64,000 nt of DNA, from the NCBI RefSeq assembly GCF_020037015.1, contig NZ_JAIQDE010000009.1:1-64000 (forward strand), read 5' to 3'. Source of the stretch: Corallococcus sp. AS-1-6. GTDB lineage: Bacteria; Myxococcota; Myxococcia; Myxococcales; Myxococcaceae. The notes beneath the pieces are model-generated. The model was not told where the DNA came from. It saw only the letters and a program-made list of their open reading frames with translations, and did no database searches. The position numbers were made by a program, and so were the translations under genes. Below are positions 23,485 through 32,511 of the stretch, piece after piece (the stretch's first letter is position 1; the number at the start of each line of letters is the position of its first letter).

Positions 23485-24003
23485 ATGAGCACGGACCTGA
23501 TCGCGCCCCGGTTCCGCTGGGCGATGGAGGTGCTGCCCCTCGCCCCGCGCCTGCGGGTGCTGGAGGTGGGGTGCGGCCACGGCATCGCGCTGGGGCTCGT
23601 GGCCGCGCGGCTGCGGGAGGGGTGCGTCCTGGGCGTCGACCGCTCGGAGAAGATGATTTCCCGGGCGCTGCGGCGCAACGCGGACGCCGTCCTCGCGGGC
23701 CGCGTCGTGGCGCGCACCGGGACGCTCGCGGAGGTGGACCTGGGGCGCGAGCCGTTCGATGTCGCCTTCGCCATCAACGTCAGCTTGTTCGCGGAGGACG
23801 ACGCGCGCGCGGAGCTTTCCCGGCTGCGCGAGCGGCTGCGGCCTGGAGGCGCGCTGTTCCTCTTCCACGAAGCGCCCGTCGCCGCCCATGCGGAGCGCTT
23901 CGCCGCGCGGGCCGCGCGCAATCTGGAGGCGCATGGTTTCAACGTGCGGACCGTCCCTGCCGCGCCGTCGCGCGCGTGCGTCGTGGGGCAGGCGTCCGGG
24001 TAG
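23485..24003 (+). CDS. Class I SAM-dependent methyltransferase
   Basis: A 172-aa methyltransferase. Motif I is LRVLEVGCGHGIALGLVAARL (about residues 26-46, E/DxGxGxG). It is followed by an acidic post-motif (LGVDRSEKMISRALRR), a motif II-like stretch (PFDVAFAINVSLFAEDDARAELSRLRERLRPGGALFLFHEAP) and a short C-terminus. It is short for the family and lacks a substrate-specific insertion. The ATG at 23485 is used in preference to an upstream TTG at 23470 overlapping the previous gene. The seven-base gap from the VOC gene suggests co-transcription. Confidence 0.82.
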   Translation: MSTDLIAPRFRWAMEVLPLAPRLRVLEVGCGHGIALGLVAARLREGCVLGVDRSEKMISRALRRNADAVLAGRVVARTGTLAEVDLGREPFDVAFAINVSLFAEDDARAELSRLRERLRPGGALFLFHEAPVAAHAERFAARAARNLEAHGFNVRTVPAAPSRACVVGQASG

Positions 24004-24077
24004 AGGCATGCCTCCCACCGGGTGGGGAGTCCCACCGCTCCGGATGCGACGCGCGAGGCAGGCGGAGCGTTTGCCGG

Positions 24078-25193
24078 ATGTCAGACCGAGTGGATAGCGT
24101 GCAGCTCATGCCGGACATCCGCCTGCCTGCCGAAGCGAAGTACAAGAACGAGCTGGACGCCCTCGCCGCGCATGACGACAAACCCCGCCCACCGGGTTGG
24201 GCGCTGTCGCCCCGCGCCGTGGAGACGTACATCCTGGGCAGCCCCAAGCCCGTGGGAGGCGTGGCCATCACGCCCAAGTACGTGGGCGACAAGGGGCTCA
24301 TCCAGGTGTGCATCGCCACGCTCGCGTCGGACCGCGCGCTGATGCTCGTGGGCGAGCCGGGCACCGCGAAGAGCTGGCTGTCCGAGCACCTCTCCGCGGC
24401 CATCAGCGGCACGTCCGCGCTCGTCGTCCAGGGCACGGCGGGGACCAGCGAGGACCACATCAAGTACTCGTGGAACTACGCGCTGCTGCTCGCGCAGGGG
24501 CCCACGCCGGAGGCGCTGGTGCCGTCGCCCATCCTGCGCGCCATGCGCACGGGCAAGTTCGCCCGCTTCGAGGAGGTGACGCGCACGTCGCCGGAGATCC
24601 AGGACTCGCTCATCTCCATCCTGTCGGAGAAGCAGGTGTCCGTGCCGGAGCTGGGCGAGGTGACGAGCGCCCAGCGCGGCTTCAACCTCATCGCCACCGC
24701 GAACACGCGCGACCGGGGCGTCAACGAGATGAGCGCCGCGCTCAAGCGCCGCTTCAACTTCGTCACCGTGCCGGTGGTGGAGGACCTGGAGCAGGAGATT
24801 CAAATCGTGACGAAGCGCGAGGCGGAGCTGCGCTCGGACTACCAGGTGGGCGTGCCGCCGCCGGAGGAGCTGTCGCGCGTGCTGCTGACGCTCTTCCATG
24901 AGCTGCGCAAGGGCGTGACGAAGGACGGCAAGACGAAGGTGCGCACGCCGGGGGCGGTGCTGTCCACTGCGGAGGCCATCAGCGTGCTGTTCAACAGCTC
25001 CATCCTGGCGCAGCAGTTCGGCTCGGGGACGGTGACGTCGCAGGAGCTGGCGGCGTCGCTGGTGGGGGCGGTGGTGAAGGAGCAGGAGGACGACGTGAAG
25101 GCGCTGCGCGAGTACATGGAGACGGTGGCCAAGGGGCGCACGGGCCCGTGGAAGGAGCTGTACTCCGCGAGCAAGAAGCTCTTGAGGGGCTGA
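24078..25193 (+). CDS. MoxR-family AAA+ ATPase, first gene of four-gene MoxR-DUF5682-VWA-SWIM operon
   Basis: A 371-aa MoxR/RavA-type AAA+ ATPase. Walker A is GEPGTAKS (92-99). Sensor 1 lies in FNLIATANTRDRGVNEMSAALKRRFNFVTV, which also holds the Arg-finger region. The Walker B position reads FARFEEVTR (161-169), with E-E where most AAA+ proteins have D-E. This may be a subfamily trait. A helical lid follows (about 235-371). MoxR ATPases typically act as chaperones remodelling a partner VWA protein, and such a partner is encoded two genes downstream. The TGA stop overlaps the next ATG (TGATG). ATG 24108 is an alternative start. Confidence 0.88.
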   Translation: MSDRVDSVQLMPDIRLPAEAKYKNELDALAAHDDKPRPPGWALSPRAVETYILGSPKPVGGVAITPKYVGDKGLIQVCIATLASDRALMLVGEPGTAKSWLSEHLSAAISGTSALVVQGTAGTSEDHIKYSWNYALLLAQGPTPEALVPSPILRAMRTGKFARFEEVTRTSPEIQDSLISILSEKQVSVPELGEVTSAQRGFNLIATANTRDRGVNEMSAALKRRFNFVTVPVVEDLEQEIQIVTKREAELRSDYQVGVPPPEELSRVLLTLFHELRKGVTKDGKTKVRTPGAVLSTAEAISVLFNSSILAQQFGSGTVTSQELAASLVGAVVKEQEDDVKALREYMETVAKGRTGPWKELYSASKKLLRG

Positions 25194-27505
25194 TGGACCT
25201 GGCACTGCTCTCCCGGGTGCGGCACTTCCCGGTCCGTCACCACTCGCCGCGCACCACCGCGGTGCTCCTGAAGTGGCTGGAGCGCGTGAAGCCCGCCGTC
25301 GTCCTGGTGGAGGGACCCTGCGACGCGACGGCGCTGGTGGACGTGCTGTGCGACGCGCAGACCCGGCCGCCCGTGGCCATCCTGGGCTACCGCACGGACG
25401 GCACCCCGTCCTCGTCGCTGTGGCCCTTCGCGGCGTACTCGCCGGAGTACCAGGCGCTGAAGTGGGCCCGGGCGAACGGCGCGCGGGCGGAGTTCATCGA
25501 CATCCCGGTGGGCGTCAGCCTCGCGGTGGACCGCCACGCGCCCGGCCTGGGCGTGGAGTCGGAGGCCCCGGAGGGCAGCGCGCCCGCTCCCGATGAGGCG
25601 GTGCCGCTCACGGAGGCGTTCGCGCGCTCGCAGGGGTTCCGCTCCTTCGAGGAGTTCTGGGAGGCGTCCTTCGAGGCGCCGGACTGGAGCCCGGAGCAGT
25701 TCCGGCCGGTGCTCACCGCCTGGGCGGACGTGGTCAACGCGGGGCCCCGGCCGGGCTACCACCGCCAGCGCGACGCCTTCATGGCGCGCAAGGTGCTGGA
25801 GGTGGTGGCGGGCGGCGTGGCGCCGGACCAGGTGGCGGTGGTGGCGGGCGCGGCGCACACCGCGGCGTTCCTCGCGGGGGACGTGGATCCGAAGGAGGAG
25901 GCGAAGCTGCCGGAGGCCGGGCCGTGCGCGGTGACGGTGATTCCGTACAGCTTCCCGCGTCTGGCGGAGCAGTTGGGGTACGGCGCGGGCAACCGGGCGC
26001 CGCACTTCTACCAGAAGGCCCACGAGGCGAACTGCGACTTCCGGCGGGCCACGCTGGAGGTGCTGCTGGACTTCGCCGCTCACCTGCGGATGCGCGGCTT
26101 CTCCGCGTCGCTGTCGGACGTGCTGGAGGCGTACCGGCTGGCGGTGACGCTGTCGGACCTGCGCGAGAAGAGCGCCCCGGGCCTGGACGAGCTGCGCGAG
26201 GCGACCGTGGCCACGCTGTGCCGCGGCGACGCGACGCACGTGGACAGCTTCCTGTGGAAGAGCGTCATCGGCCACGAGGTGGGGCAGGTGGCGAGCCGCA
26301 TCGGGCAGAACTCGCTCCAGGCGGAGTTCTGGCGCGAGGTGGGCGAGCGGCGGCTGCCGCGTACGGACAGCCCGGAGACGTTCAGCCTGCGGCTCAACAA
26401 CCCGGTGGAGGTGGGCTCCTCCGTGTTCCTGCACCGGCTGCGCGTGGCGGGCATCCCGTACGCGTCGCTGTCCGGGACGGGGTCCTCGCGCAAGCAGGGC
26501 GCGGAAGGCGAGGCCGGCGGCTACGCGGCGCTCACCCGCGTGCGCGAGTCCTGGCAGGCGCAGTGGACGCCGTCCACGGACGTGGCGCTGGTGGAGAAGA
26601 TTGTGTTGGGCGACTCGCTGGAGGGCGTGACGACGCGCGTGCTCCAGGAGCGGCTGACGCAGGCGAAGACGACGGCGGAGGCGGCGGACGTGCTCCTGGA
26701 GTCCGTCATCACCGGCTGCTCCCAGACGGTGGCCCAGGCGCTCAAGGCCTGTGACGCGCACGCGGCCACGGACGCGGACCTGCCGTCGCTGGCGAACGCG
26801 GCGCGGGCGCTGTCGGGGCTCATGGCCTACGGCACCTCGCGCGCGCACTCGGACGTGGGGGACGAGGCGGTGGCGGCCCTGGGGGAGAAGACCTTCGGCC
26901 GGGCGCTGCTGCGCGTGCGTGAGGCCAGCGCCTGCGCTCCGGAGGGCGTGCCCCCGGTGCTGGACGCGCTGCGCACGCTGCACGAGGTGGCGCTGTCCCA
27001 GCCGCGCGCGGACAAGGAGGGCTGGCTGACGGAGGCGCGCGGGTTGATGGAGAGCCACGCGGTGCACCCGGCCACGTCCGGGCTGGCCACGGGCCTGCTG
27101 TACCTGGCGCGCGAGTTGCCGGAGGCGGAGGTGGCGCTGGAGGTGGGCCGGCGGCTGTCGGCGGCGGTGGAGCCCGCGGACGCGGCGGCGTACCTGGAGG
27201 GCTTCCTCCAGGTGAACGCCCTGGTGCTGGTGAAGAGCCGCGACGTGGTGAAGGCGCTGGATGACTTCCTCACCAGCGTGGAGCCGGAGCGCTTCCGGCA
27301 GACGCTGCCGGTGCTGCGCCGGGCGCTGGGCGCGCTGGGGGCCACCGAGCGCCGCTACCTGATGGAGAACGTGATGGGCGTGCGCCAGTTGAAGGACAAG
27401 GGCCGCGCGGTGAAGGCGGTGCTGGAGGAGAAGGACAAGGCGACGCTGAAGGACCTGAGCGCGGACCTGGGCAAGGCGCTCGACGACCTGGATGACCTGC
27501 TATGA
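25193..27505 (+). CDS. DUF5682-family protein (TraB/ChaN/EreA-like N-terminal motifs)
   Basis: A 770-aa protein with the DUF5682 pattern: MDLALLSRVRHFPVRHHSPRTTAVLLKWLERVKPAVVLVEGPCDATAL, then ILGYRTDG, FAAYSPEYQALKWARANGARAEFIDIPVGV, and VAVVAGAAHTAAFLAGDV. The HHSPR, EGPCD and GAAH elements resemble the conserved E-G and G-x-x-H motifs of the TraB/ChaN/erythromycin-esterase superfamily, so a hydrolase or metal/heme-binding role is possible. The rest (about 290-770) is mainly helical and rich in Ala/Leu, without recognised motifs. It is fused translationally to its neighbours (1-nt overlap with moxR, 4-nt overlap with the VWA gene). There is no signal peptide, so it is probably cytoplasmic. 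The biochemical role is unknown. Confidence 0.8.
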   Translation: MDLALLSRVRHFPVRHHSPRTTAVLLKWLERVKPAVVLVEGPCDATALVDVLCDAQTRPPVAILGYRTDGTPSSSLWPFAAYSPEYQALKWARANGARAEFIDIPVGVSLAVDRHAPGLGVESEAPEGSAPAPDEAVPLTEAFARSQGFRSFEEFWEASFEAPDWSPEQFRPVLTAWADVVNAGPRPGYHRQRDAFMARKVLEVVAGGVAPDQVAVVAGAAHTAAFLAGDVDPKEEAKLPEAGPCAVTVIPYSFPRLAEQLGYGAGNRAPHFYQKAHEANCDFRRATLEVLLDFAAHLRMRGFSASLSDVLEAYRLAVTLSDLREKSAPGLDELREATVATLCRGDATHVDSFLWKSVIGHEVGQVASRIGQNSLQAEFWREVGERRLPRTDSPETFSLRLNNPVEVGSSVFLHRLRVAGIPYASLSGTGSSRKQGAEGEAGGYAALTRVRESWQAQWTPSTDVALVEKIVLGDSLEGVTTRVLQERLTQAKTTAEAADVLLESVITGCSQTVAQALKACDAHAATDADLPSLANAARALSGLMAYGTSRAHSDVGDEAVAALGEKTFGRALLRVREASACAPEGVPPVLDALRTLHEVALSQPRADKEGWLTEARGLMESHAVHPATSGLATGLLYLARELPEAEVALEVGRRLSAAVEPADAAAYLEGFLQVNALVLVKSRDVVKALDDFLTSVEPERFRQTLPVLRRALGALGATERRYLMENVMGVRQLKDKGRAVKAVLEEKDKATLKDLSADLGKALDDLDDLL

Positions 27506-28719
27506 GCGTGGACCCCAAGGACCTGGACCCGAAGGACCGCGACGCGCTGTTGCGCTGGCGGCTGGCGCTGGGCCCGGAGGCGGAGAAGACAGGGGCCTGT
27601 CCCTCCCTGGGCGAGCTGGGCGCCAGCGCGGACACGGTGGACCTCAAGGGTGACGACCTGGAGGGCCTGGATGACGCGCTCTCCTTCGTCTACGGCGAGC
27701 GCTCCGCGGGGCGCGGCGGTTCGAAGCCGTACCTGCCCAAGTGGCTGGGCGCGCTGCGCGACTTCTTCCAGGACGACGTCATCGCGCTGGTGCAGAAGGA
27801 CGCCATCGAGAAGAAGGGGCTCACCCAGCTCCTCTTCGAGCCGGAGACGCTGCCCTTCCTGGACAAGAACCTGGAGCTGGTGACGACGCTGGTGAGCGCG
27901 CGGGGGCTCATCCCGGAGCAGGCCAAGGACACCGCGCGCGCCATCATCCGGGAGGTGGTGGAGGACCTGCGCAAGAAGCTGGAGTCCCCGCTGCGCACGG
28001 CGGTGCTGGGGGCGCTGCGGCGCGACAGGACGAGCCCCATCCCCATCGCGCGCAACATCGACTGGCGCCGCACCATCCGCTCCAACCTGAAGGGCTGGGA
28101 CGCGGAGCGAAAGCGGCTCATCCCGGAGCGCTTCTACTTCTGGCCCAACCAGCGCCGTCACCACGAGTGGGACGTGACGCTGGTGGTGGACCAGTCCGGC
28201 TCCATGGCGGAGAGCGTGGTGTACAGCTCCGTGATGGCGGCCATCTTCGCGTCGCTGGACGTGCTGCGCACGAGCCTGGTGCTGTTCGACACGGAGATCG
28301 TCGACATGACGCCCGTGCTGGCGGACCCGGTGGAGGTGCTCTTCTCCGCGCAGTTGGGCGGCGGCACGGACATCAACCGGGCGGTGGCGTACGCGCAGGA
28401 GCACTACGTGCGCCGGCCGGAGAAGACGCTCTTCATCCTCATCACCGACCTGTACGAGGGCGGCAACGCCGAGGAGCTGGTGGCCCGCCTGCGGCAGTTG
28501 GTGGACTCGCGCTCCAAGGTACTGTGCCTGCTGGCGCTGTCGGACAGCGGGCGGCCTTCGTATGACCACGCGATGGCGGAGCAGCTCACGGCGCTGGGGA
28601 TTCCGTGCTTCGGGTGCACGCCGCGCAAGCTGGTGGACGTGGTGGAGCGGGTGATGCGCAACCAGGACCTGGCGCCGCTGCTCGCGTCCGACGACAAGAA
28701 GGGGGAGCGTCATGGCTGA
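27502..28719 (+). CDS. VWA domain protein with intact MIDAS
   Basis: A 405-aa protein. The N-terminal ~220 residues are helical (PYLPKWLGALRDFFQDDVIALVQKDAIEKKGLTQLLFEP, EVVEDLRKKLESP). The C-terminal von Willebrand A domain carries a complete metal-ion-dependent adhesion site: DQSGS (D230, S232, S234), T289 in GGGTDIN, and D316 in LITDLYEGG. In MoxR-VWA pairs the metal-bound VWA protein is the client or adaptor of the ATPase. The ATG overlaps the DUF5682 stop by four bases, and its own end overlaps the SWIM gene by eight bases. Confidence 0.9.
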   Translation: MSVDPKDLDPKDRDALLRWRLALGPEAEKTGACPSLGELGASADTVDLKGDDLEGLDDALSFVYGERSAGRGGSKPYLPKWLGALRDFFQDDVIALVQKDAIEKKGLTQLLFEPETLPFLDKNLELVTTLVSARGLIPEQAKDTARAIIREVVEDLRKKLESPLRTAVLGALRRDRTSPIPIARNIDWRRTIRSNLKGWDAERKRLIPERFYFWPNQRRHHEWDVTLVVDQSGSMAESVVYSSVMAAIFASLDVLRTSLVLFDTEIVDMTPVLADPVEVLFSAQLGGGTDINRAVAYAQEHYVRRPEKTLFILITDLYEGGNAEELVARLRQLVDSRSKVLCLLALSDSGRPSYDHAMAEQLTALGIPCFGCTPRKLVDVVERVMRNQDLAPLLASDDKKGERHG

Positions 28720-31585
28720 GGTGCGGCCCGTCATCGGGATGGGCGGAATGACGGAGATCATCAGCGACAAGGCGGAGCTGGCCAAGGGCGCGGCCCTGTT
28801 CGACGGCAAGCAGCTCACGAACCTTTCGCGCTATGAGAACCGGCTCTTCGCGGACGCTGCGGGCTCCGGGGCGACGCCGTACAAGGTCTCGCTGGTGTTC
28901 GGCGAGGCGCGCTCGGACGTGAAGGGGCGGTGCTCGTGCATGGCGGCGCGCTCGCGCCCCTTCTGCAAGCACGCGGCGGCGCTGCTGGTGGCGTGGGCCC
29001 GGGCCCCGCAGGCCTTCGTGACGGCGGAGGCGGCCCCGGCGGCGCCCGCGGGCTCCGGCGGCGCGAGGAAGAGCGTGAAGAAGGGCAAGGCCGAAGCGGG
29101 CGACCTGATGAAGGCGGGCGTGGCGCAGGTGTCCACGCTGGTGCGCGAGCTGGGCCTGTCGGGCGTGGCGTCGCTGGGCGCGGAGCGGCCGGAGCAGGTG
29201 CGCGCGCTGGGCGAGGCGCTCCGGGCCAACGGCTTGCGGCGGCTGTCCGCGCGGGCGGTGGAGCTGGCGGGCCTGCTGGACGCGGCGGCGGCGCGCACGG
29301 GCACCTTCGAGGCGCCGGCGTACGCGGACCTGGTGGCGGACATGCTGCTCACCGCGCGCAAGGTGGAGAAGCACCTGGGCGGCGAGGCGCTGGAGCCCCG
29401 CCACGTCGAGGAGCTCATCGGCAAGACGTGGACGAAGAAGGACCGCGCGCCCGTCGAGGGGCTCGAGCTGGTGGAGTACGCGTTCTCCTCCAAGGTGACG
29501 CCGGACCGGTTCATGGTCCGCGAGAGCCGCTTCGTGGATCTGGTGTCGGGCACGCACTACAGCGAGAAGCAGATCCTCCCCGCGAACCTCAAGACGGTGG
29601 CCCCGAAGAACAGCCACGCGGGCGCCGTGCTCCAGGGGGCGCACGGCGGTCAGTACCCGGGCTTCGCCCCGCACCGGCTGGACCTGGAGTCGTGGAAGGA
29701 CGCGCCGACGGTGGACACGGCGGCGCTGGAGCGGCTGGTGGGCGCGGCGCTGCCGGACGTGGGCGCGGTGATGACGGCCTTCCAGGAGCACCGCAAGGAC
29801 GTGTTCGCGCCGGACCTGCTGCCGGTGTCCGTGCGGGCGGAGACGCTGCTCGCCAGCGGGGCCCGCTCGCAGTTCGTGGACGGCGCGGGGCGCGGACTCT
29901 TCCTGCCCGCGGACCCGTCGCTGGAGGAGCCGCTGGCCAGCGCGCTGGAGGACGCGAAGCTCCTGGCGGTGCTGGGGGACGTGGGGCTGGAGGCGGCGCT
30001 GCCGACCCTGTTCCCCTCGGCCGTCGTGGTGCGGACGCCGGAGGGGTTGGACCTGCGGCCGCTGACGCGCGCCTCGGACGCGCCCGTGTCGCCCCGGCGC
30101 GGCCGGGTGCGGGCCCCCGCGACGCCGAGCGCGCTGCCCCGCAGCGGGTGGGCGGACGCGGCGCGGGCGGCGGGTGCGTCACGGGCGGCCATCGCGCTCG
30201 CGGAGGTGCGCGACGAGCTGGCGGATGCCTTCGCCAGCGGCCTGTCGGCGCTGGGGCCTCGGACGGTGGAGCCGCTGGTGTCCCGGCTGAAGGAGCTGGG
30301 GCTGGAGAAGCCGGGCGCGCTGCTGGAGGCGCTGGCGCGGCGCGCGGACCCCGCGGAGCGGCTGGACGACTTCATCAAGGTGTACCAGGTGCTGGGCATC
30401 GCGCTGGTGCGGCTGGCGGGCGCGGTGCAGGTGGACATGGCCGGATTGGAGTCCGTGCCCACGCACCCGAGCATCCACGTGCGCCGCCCGGAGGAGGTGC
30501 TGAGCCCGGGGACGGCGATGGTGCGCCGGGCGCTCGGGGAGCTGACGCGCTACGAGGCGGCGGCGCACGCGGCGCGCTACTACGCGGGCCTGGGGCCGGA
30601 CGCGCTGATGCGGGAGCTGTACCCGGCGTGGAGCGATGGCTCGGCGAGCGCCTTCGTGGCGCGCACGGTGGCGGCGCGGGGCGAGGAGGCGCTGGGGGTC
30701 GTGCGGGGCGCGCTGAACGAGCGCCACAGCCGCATGGTGCGCCGCACCGCCATCCGCGTGCTGGGCGCGATGGGCGGGGTGCAGGCGCGGCGCGAACTGG
30801 ACGCGTTGACGCGCGCGGGGCACGACATGGGCCTGCGCCTGTTCGCGCGGGAGACGCTGGAGGACGTGCAGGCCCGGGAGTCAGGGGAGAAGGCCGTGGC
30901 GGAGCTGGCGCGGCGCCGCAAGGGCAAGGCGGTGCCGCTGATGCAGGCGGCGCTGTCGGAGACGACGAAGGACGCGCGTGCCGCGGCGGTGGCCCTGCTG
31001 GCGGACCTGGGCACCGTGGCGATGCCCGTGCTGCGCCAGGTGCTGAACTCGGACCCGGCGCGCGAGGTGCGGCGCGAGGCGGCGGAGGCGCTGGCCCGGA
31101 TGGGGGACGCGGACGTGCTCGGGCGGTTCGTCGACATGGTGCAGGGCCGCGGCCATGACGACGTGGAGGCGAAGCACGCCGTGTACGCGCTGGGCATGCT
31201 GGGTGACGTGCGCGGCGCGGAGGCCCTGCTGCTGGCGTTCGCGGACGGGTGGAAGCCCGGCGTCGTCGCGGAGGCCATGCGCACGCTGGGGCTGGCCCTG
31301 CTGCGGCCCGCGCTGGACCTGGCGGAAGCGCGTCCGGAGTTGTTGGAGCGGCAGGCGCTGCGCGGCCTCTTCGAGGCCTTCGACCCGCCCATCCTGGCGA
31401 AGGAGCTGCTCGCCCGCGTGCTCAAGGCCAGCGTGCACGTGGACCTGCTCAAGCGCGCGGAGGTGTACCTCAAGGTCGCGGCCGTGAACCCCGCGGTGGG
31501 CAAGGCCGTGGCCGCGCGCCTCATGGAGCTCCCGGCCGTGGCGGGAGACAGGGCCCTGGCCAAGGCGGCGAAGAAGCTCCTGTGA
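28712..31585 (+). CDS. SWIM zinc-finger / HEAT-repeat protein, last gene of the MoxR operon
   Basis: A 957-aa protein. The N-terminus contains a SWIM zinc finger with the CxC...CxH signature (C74, C76, C85, H87 in GRCSCMAARSRPFCKHAAALL), a motif that binds DNA or protein. Residues 130-640 are largely helical with no recognised motifs. From about residue 700 to the end there are HEAT-type repeats (VRRTAIRVLGAMGGVQARREL, ARAAAVALLADLGTVAMPVLRQVL, VRREAAEALARMGDADVLGRFVDMV, AKHAVYALGMLGDVRGAEALL), a scaffold for protein contacts. GGGGGAG precedes the ATG. It may be the recognition or scaffold component of the operon's complex; that role is inferred. Confidence 0.85.
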   Translation: MAEVRPVIGMGGMTEIISDKAELAKGAALFDGKQLTNLSRYENRLFADAAGSGATPYKVSLVFGEARSDVKGRCSCMAARSRPFCKHAAALLVAWARAPQAFVTAEAAPAAPAGSGGARKSVKKGKAEAGDLMKAGVAQVSTLVRELGLSGVASLGAERPEQVRALGEALRANGLRRLSARAVELAGLLDAAAARTGTFEAPAYADLVADMLLTARKVEKHLGGEALEPRHVEELIGKTWTKKDRAPVEGLELVEYAFSSKVTPDRFMVRESRFVDLVSGTHYSEKQILPANLKTVAPKNSHAGAVLQGAHGGQYPGFAPHRLDLESWKDAPTVDTAALERLVGAALPDVGAVMTAFQEHRKDVFAPDLLPVSVRAETLLASGARSQFVDGAGRGLFLPADPSLEEPLASALEDAKLLAVLGDVGLEAALPTLFPSAVVVRTPEGLDLRPLTRASDAPVSPRRGRVRAPATPSALPRSGWADAARAAGASRAAIALAEVRDELADAFASGLSALGPRTVEPLVSRLKELGLEKPGALLEALARRADPAERLDDFIKVYQVLGIALVRLAGAVQVDMAGLESVPTHPSIHVRRPEEVLSPGTAMVRRALGELTRYEAAAHAARYYAGLGPDALMRELYPAWSDGSASAFVARTVAARGEEALGVVRGALNERHSRMVRRTAIRVLGAMGGVQARRELDALTRAGHDMGLRLFARETLEDVQARESGEKAVAELARRRKGKAVPLMQAALSETTKDARAAAVALLADLGTVAMPVLRQVLNSDPAREVRREAAEALARMGDADVLGRFVDMVQGRGHDDVEAKHAVYALGMLGDVRGAEALLLAFADGWKPGVVAEAMRTLGLALLRPALDLAEARPELLERQALRGLFEAFDPPILAKELLARVLKASVHVDLLKRAEVYLKVAAVNPAVGKAVAARLMELPAVAGDRALAKAAKKLL

Positions 31586-31684
31586 CGCGTCCGCCCGCCC
31601 GCTTCGCGGGGGGCCGACGCGGGTGGGGGAGGCAGGCGCGGAGCCGTTGCGCGGCGTCCGGAATCCGGACAGCCTTCGCGCCGC

Positions 31685-32434
31685 ATGACGGAACCCGCTC
31701 CTCCTCCCGCGCCCCCACCGCGCCGCGACGACACGATGGGCGAGTTCGAGCTGACGTTCCTCGAGCGGCTGTCGCTCCAGATGCAGGGCATCGTCATCGC
31801 GGTCGTGCTGCGCGTCACCGACCTGCTGCTGCTGCTGCCGCGCCCCCGGCTCCTGAAGCCGTACCTGGGACTTTGGTGGCAGCGCCTCCTGCGGACGCCC
31901 TACAGCGCGCGGCGCACCTTCGAGATGGCGCGGGCGCTCCAGACCACGGGCCAGTCGTTCCGCGAGCTGATGTACGGCGAGACGCCGCTGGTGACGGCGC
32001 TGTGGTTCCTCAAGCGGGCGGGCGTGGGGCGGAGGAGCCGGGTGGTGGACCTGGGCGCGGGTCGCGGACGCGTGCTGCTCGCCGCGCGCTGGTGGGGCGC
32101 CGGGGCGCATGGCGTGGAGCTGATTCCGGACCACGTGGCGCGCGTGGCGCCGTGGCTCCAGCCCGCGGGCATCACGCTCACCGTGGGGGACATGACCCGC
32201 GAGCCGTTGACGGACGCGACCCACATCTTCTGCAACTGGGTGGCGTTCAGCCCGGAGACCAAGGCCCGGCTTGTCACCCACCTGCGCACCTGCGCGCCCG
32301 GCACGCGCATCATCACCGTCACCCGTCCCATCCAGGCGGAAGGTTTCACGGGGCATGTCAGTCACTGGATGCTCTTCACGTGGGGCCTGGAGAAAGTCTG
32401 GCTTCAAGAATACCGCCCGGACGCAATCACATAA
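31685..32434 (+). CDS. Class I methyltransferase with hydrophobic N-terminus
   Basis: A 249-aa protein. Residues about 35-60 (MQGIVIAVVLRVTDLLLLLPRPRLLKPYLGLWWQ) form one hydrophobic, possibly membrane-associated helix. The methyltransferase domain follows: RSRVVDLGAGRGRVLLAARWWG (motif I), AHGVELIPDHV (acidic residue after beta 2), and ATHIFCNWVAFSPETKARLVTHLRTCAPGTRIITVT. The general layout resembles small methyltransferases that act on lipids or quinones, but no substrate can be assigned. It stands alone, 99 bp after the SWIM gene, and could be co-transcribed with it. Confidence 0.75.
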   Translation: MTEPAPPPAPPPRRDDTMGEFELTFLERLSLQMQGIVIAVVLRVTDLLLLLPRPRLLKPYLGLWWQRLLRTPYSARRTFEMARALQTTGQSFRELMYGETPLVTALWFLKRAGVGRRSRVVDLGAGRGRVLLAARWWGAGAHGVELIPDHVARVAPWLQPAGITLTVGDMTREPLTDATHIFCNWVAFSPETKARLVTHLRTCAPGTRIITVTRPIQAEGFTGHVSHWMLFTWGLEKVWLQEYRPDAIT

Positions 32435-32511
32435 CCTTGACGTGTTGATGTCAGACGCCACGCCTAGTCTGCCTGCCTTCACTCGCAGTTGGATGGGAAA
32501 GGCAGGCCGAC

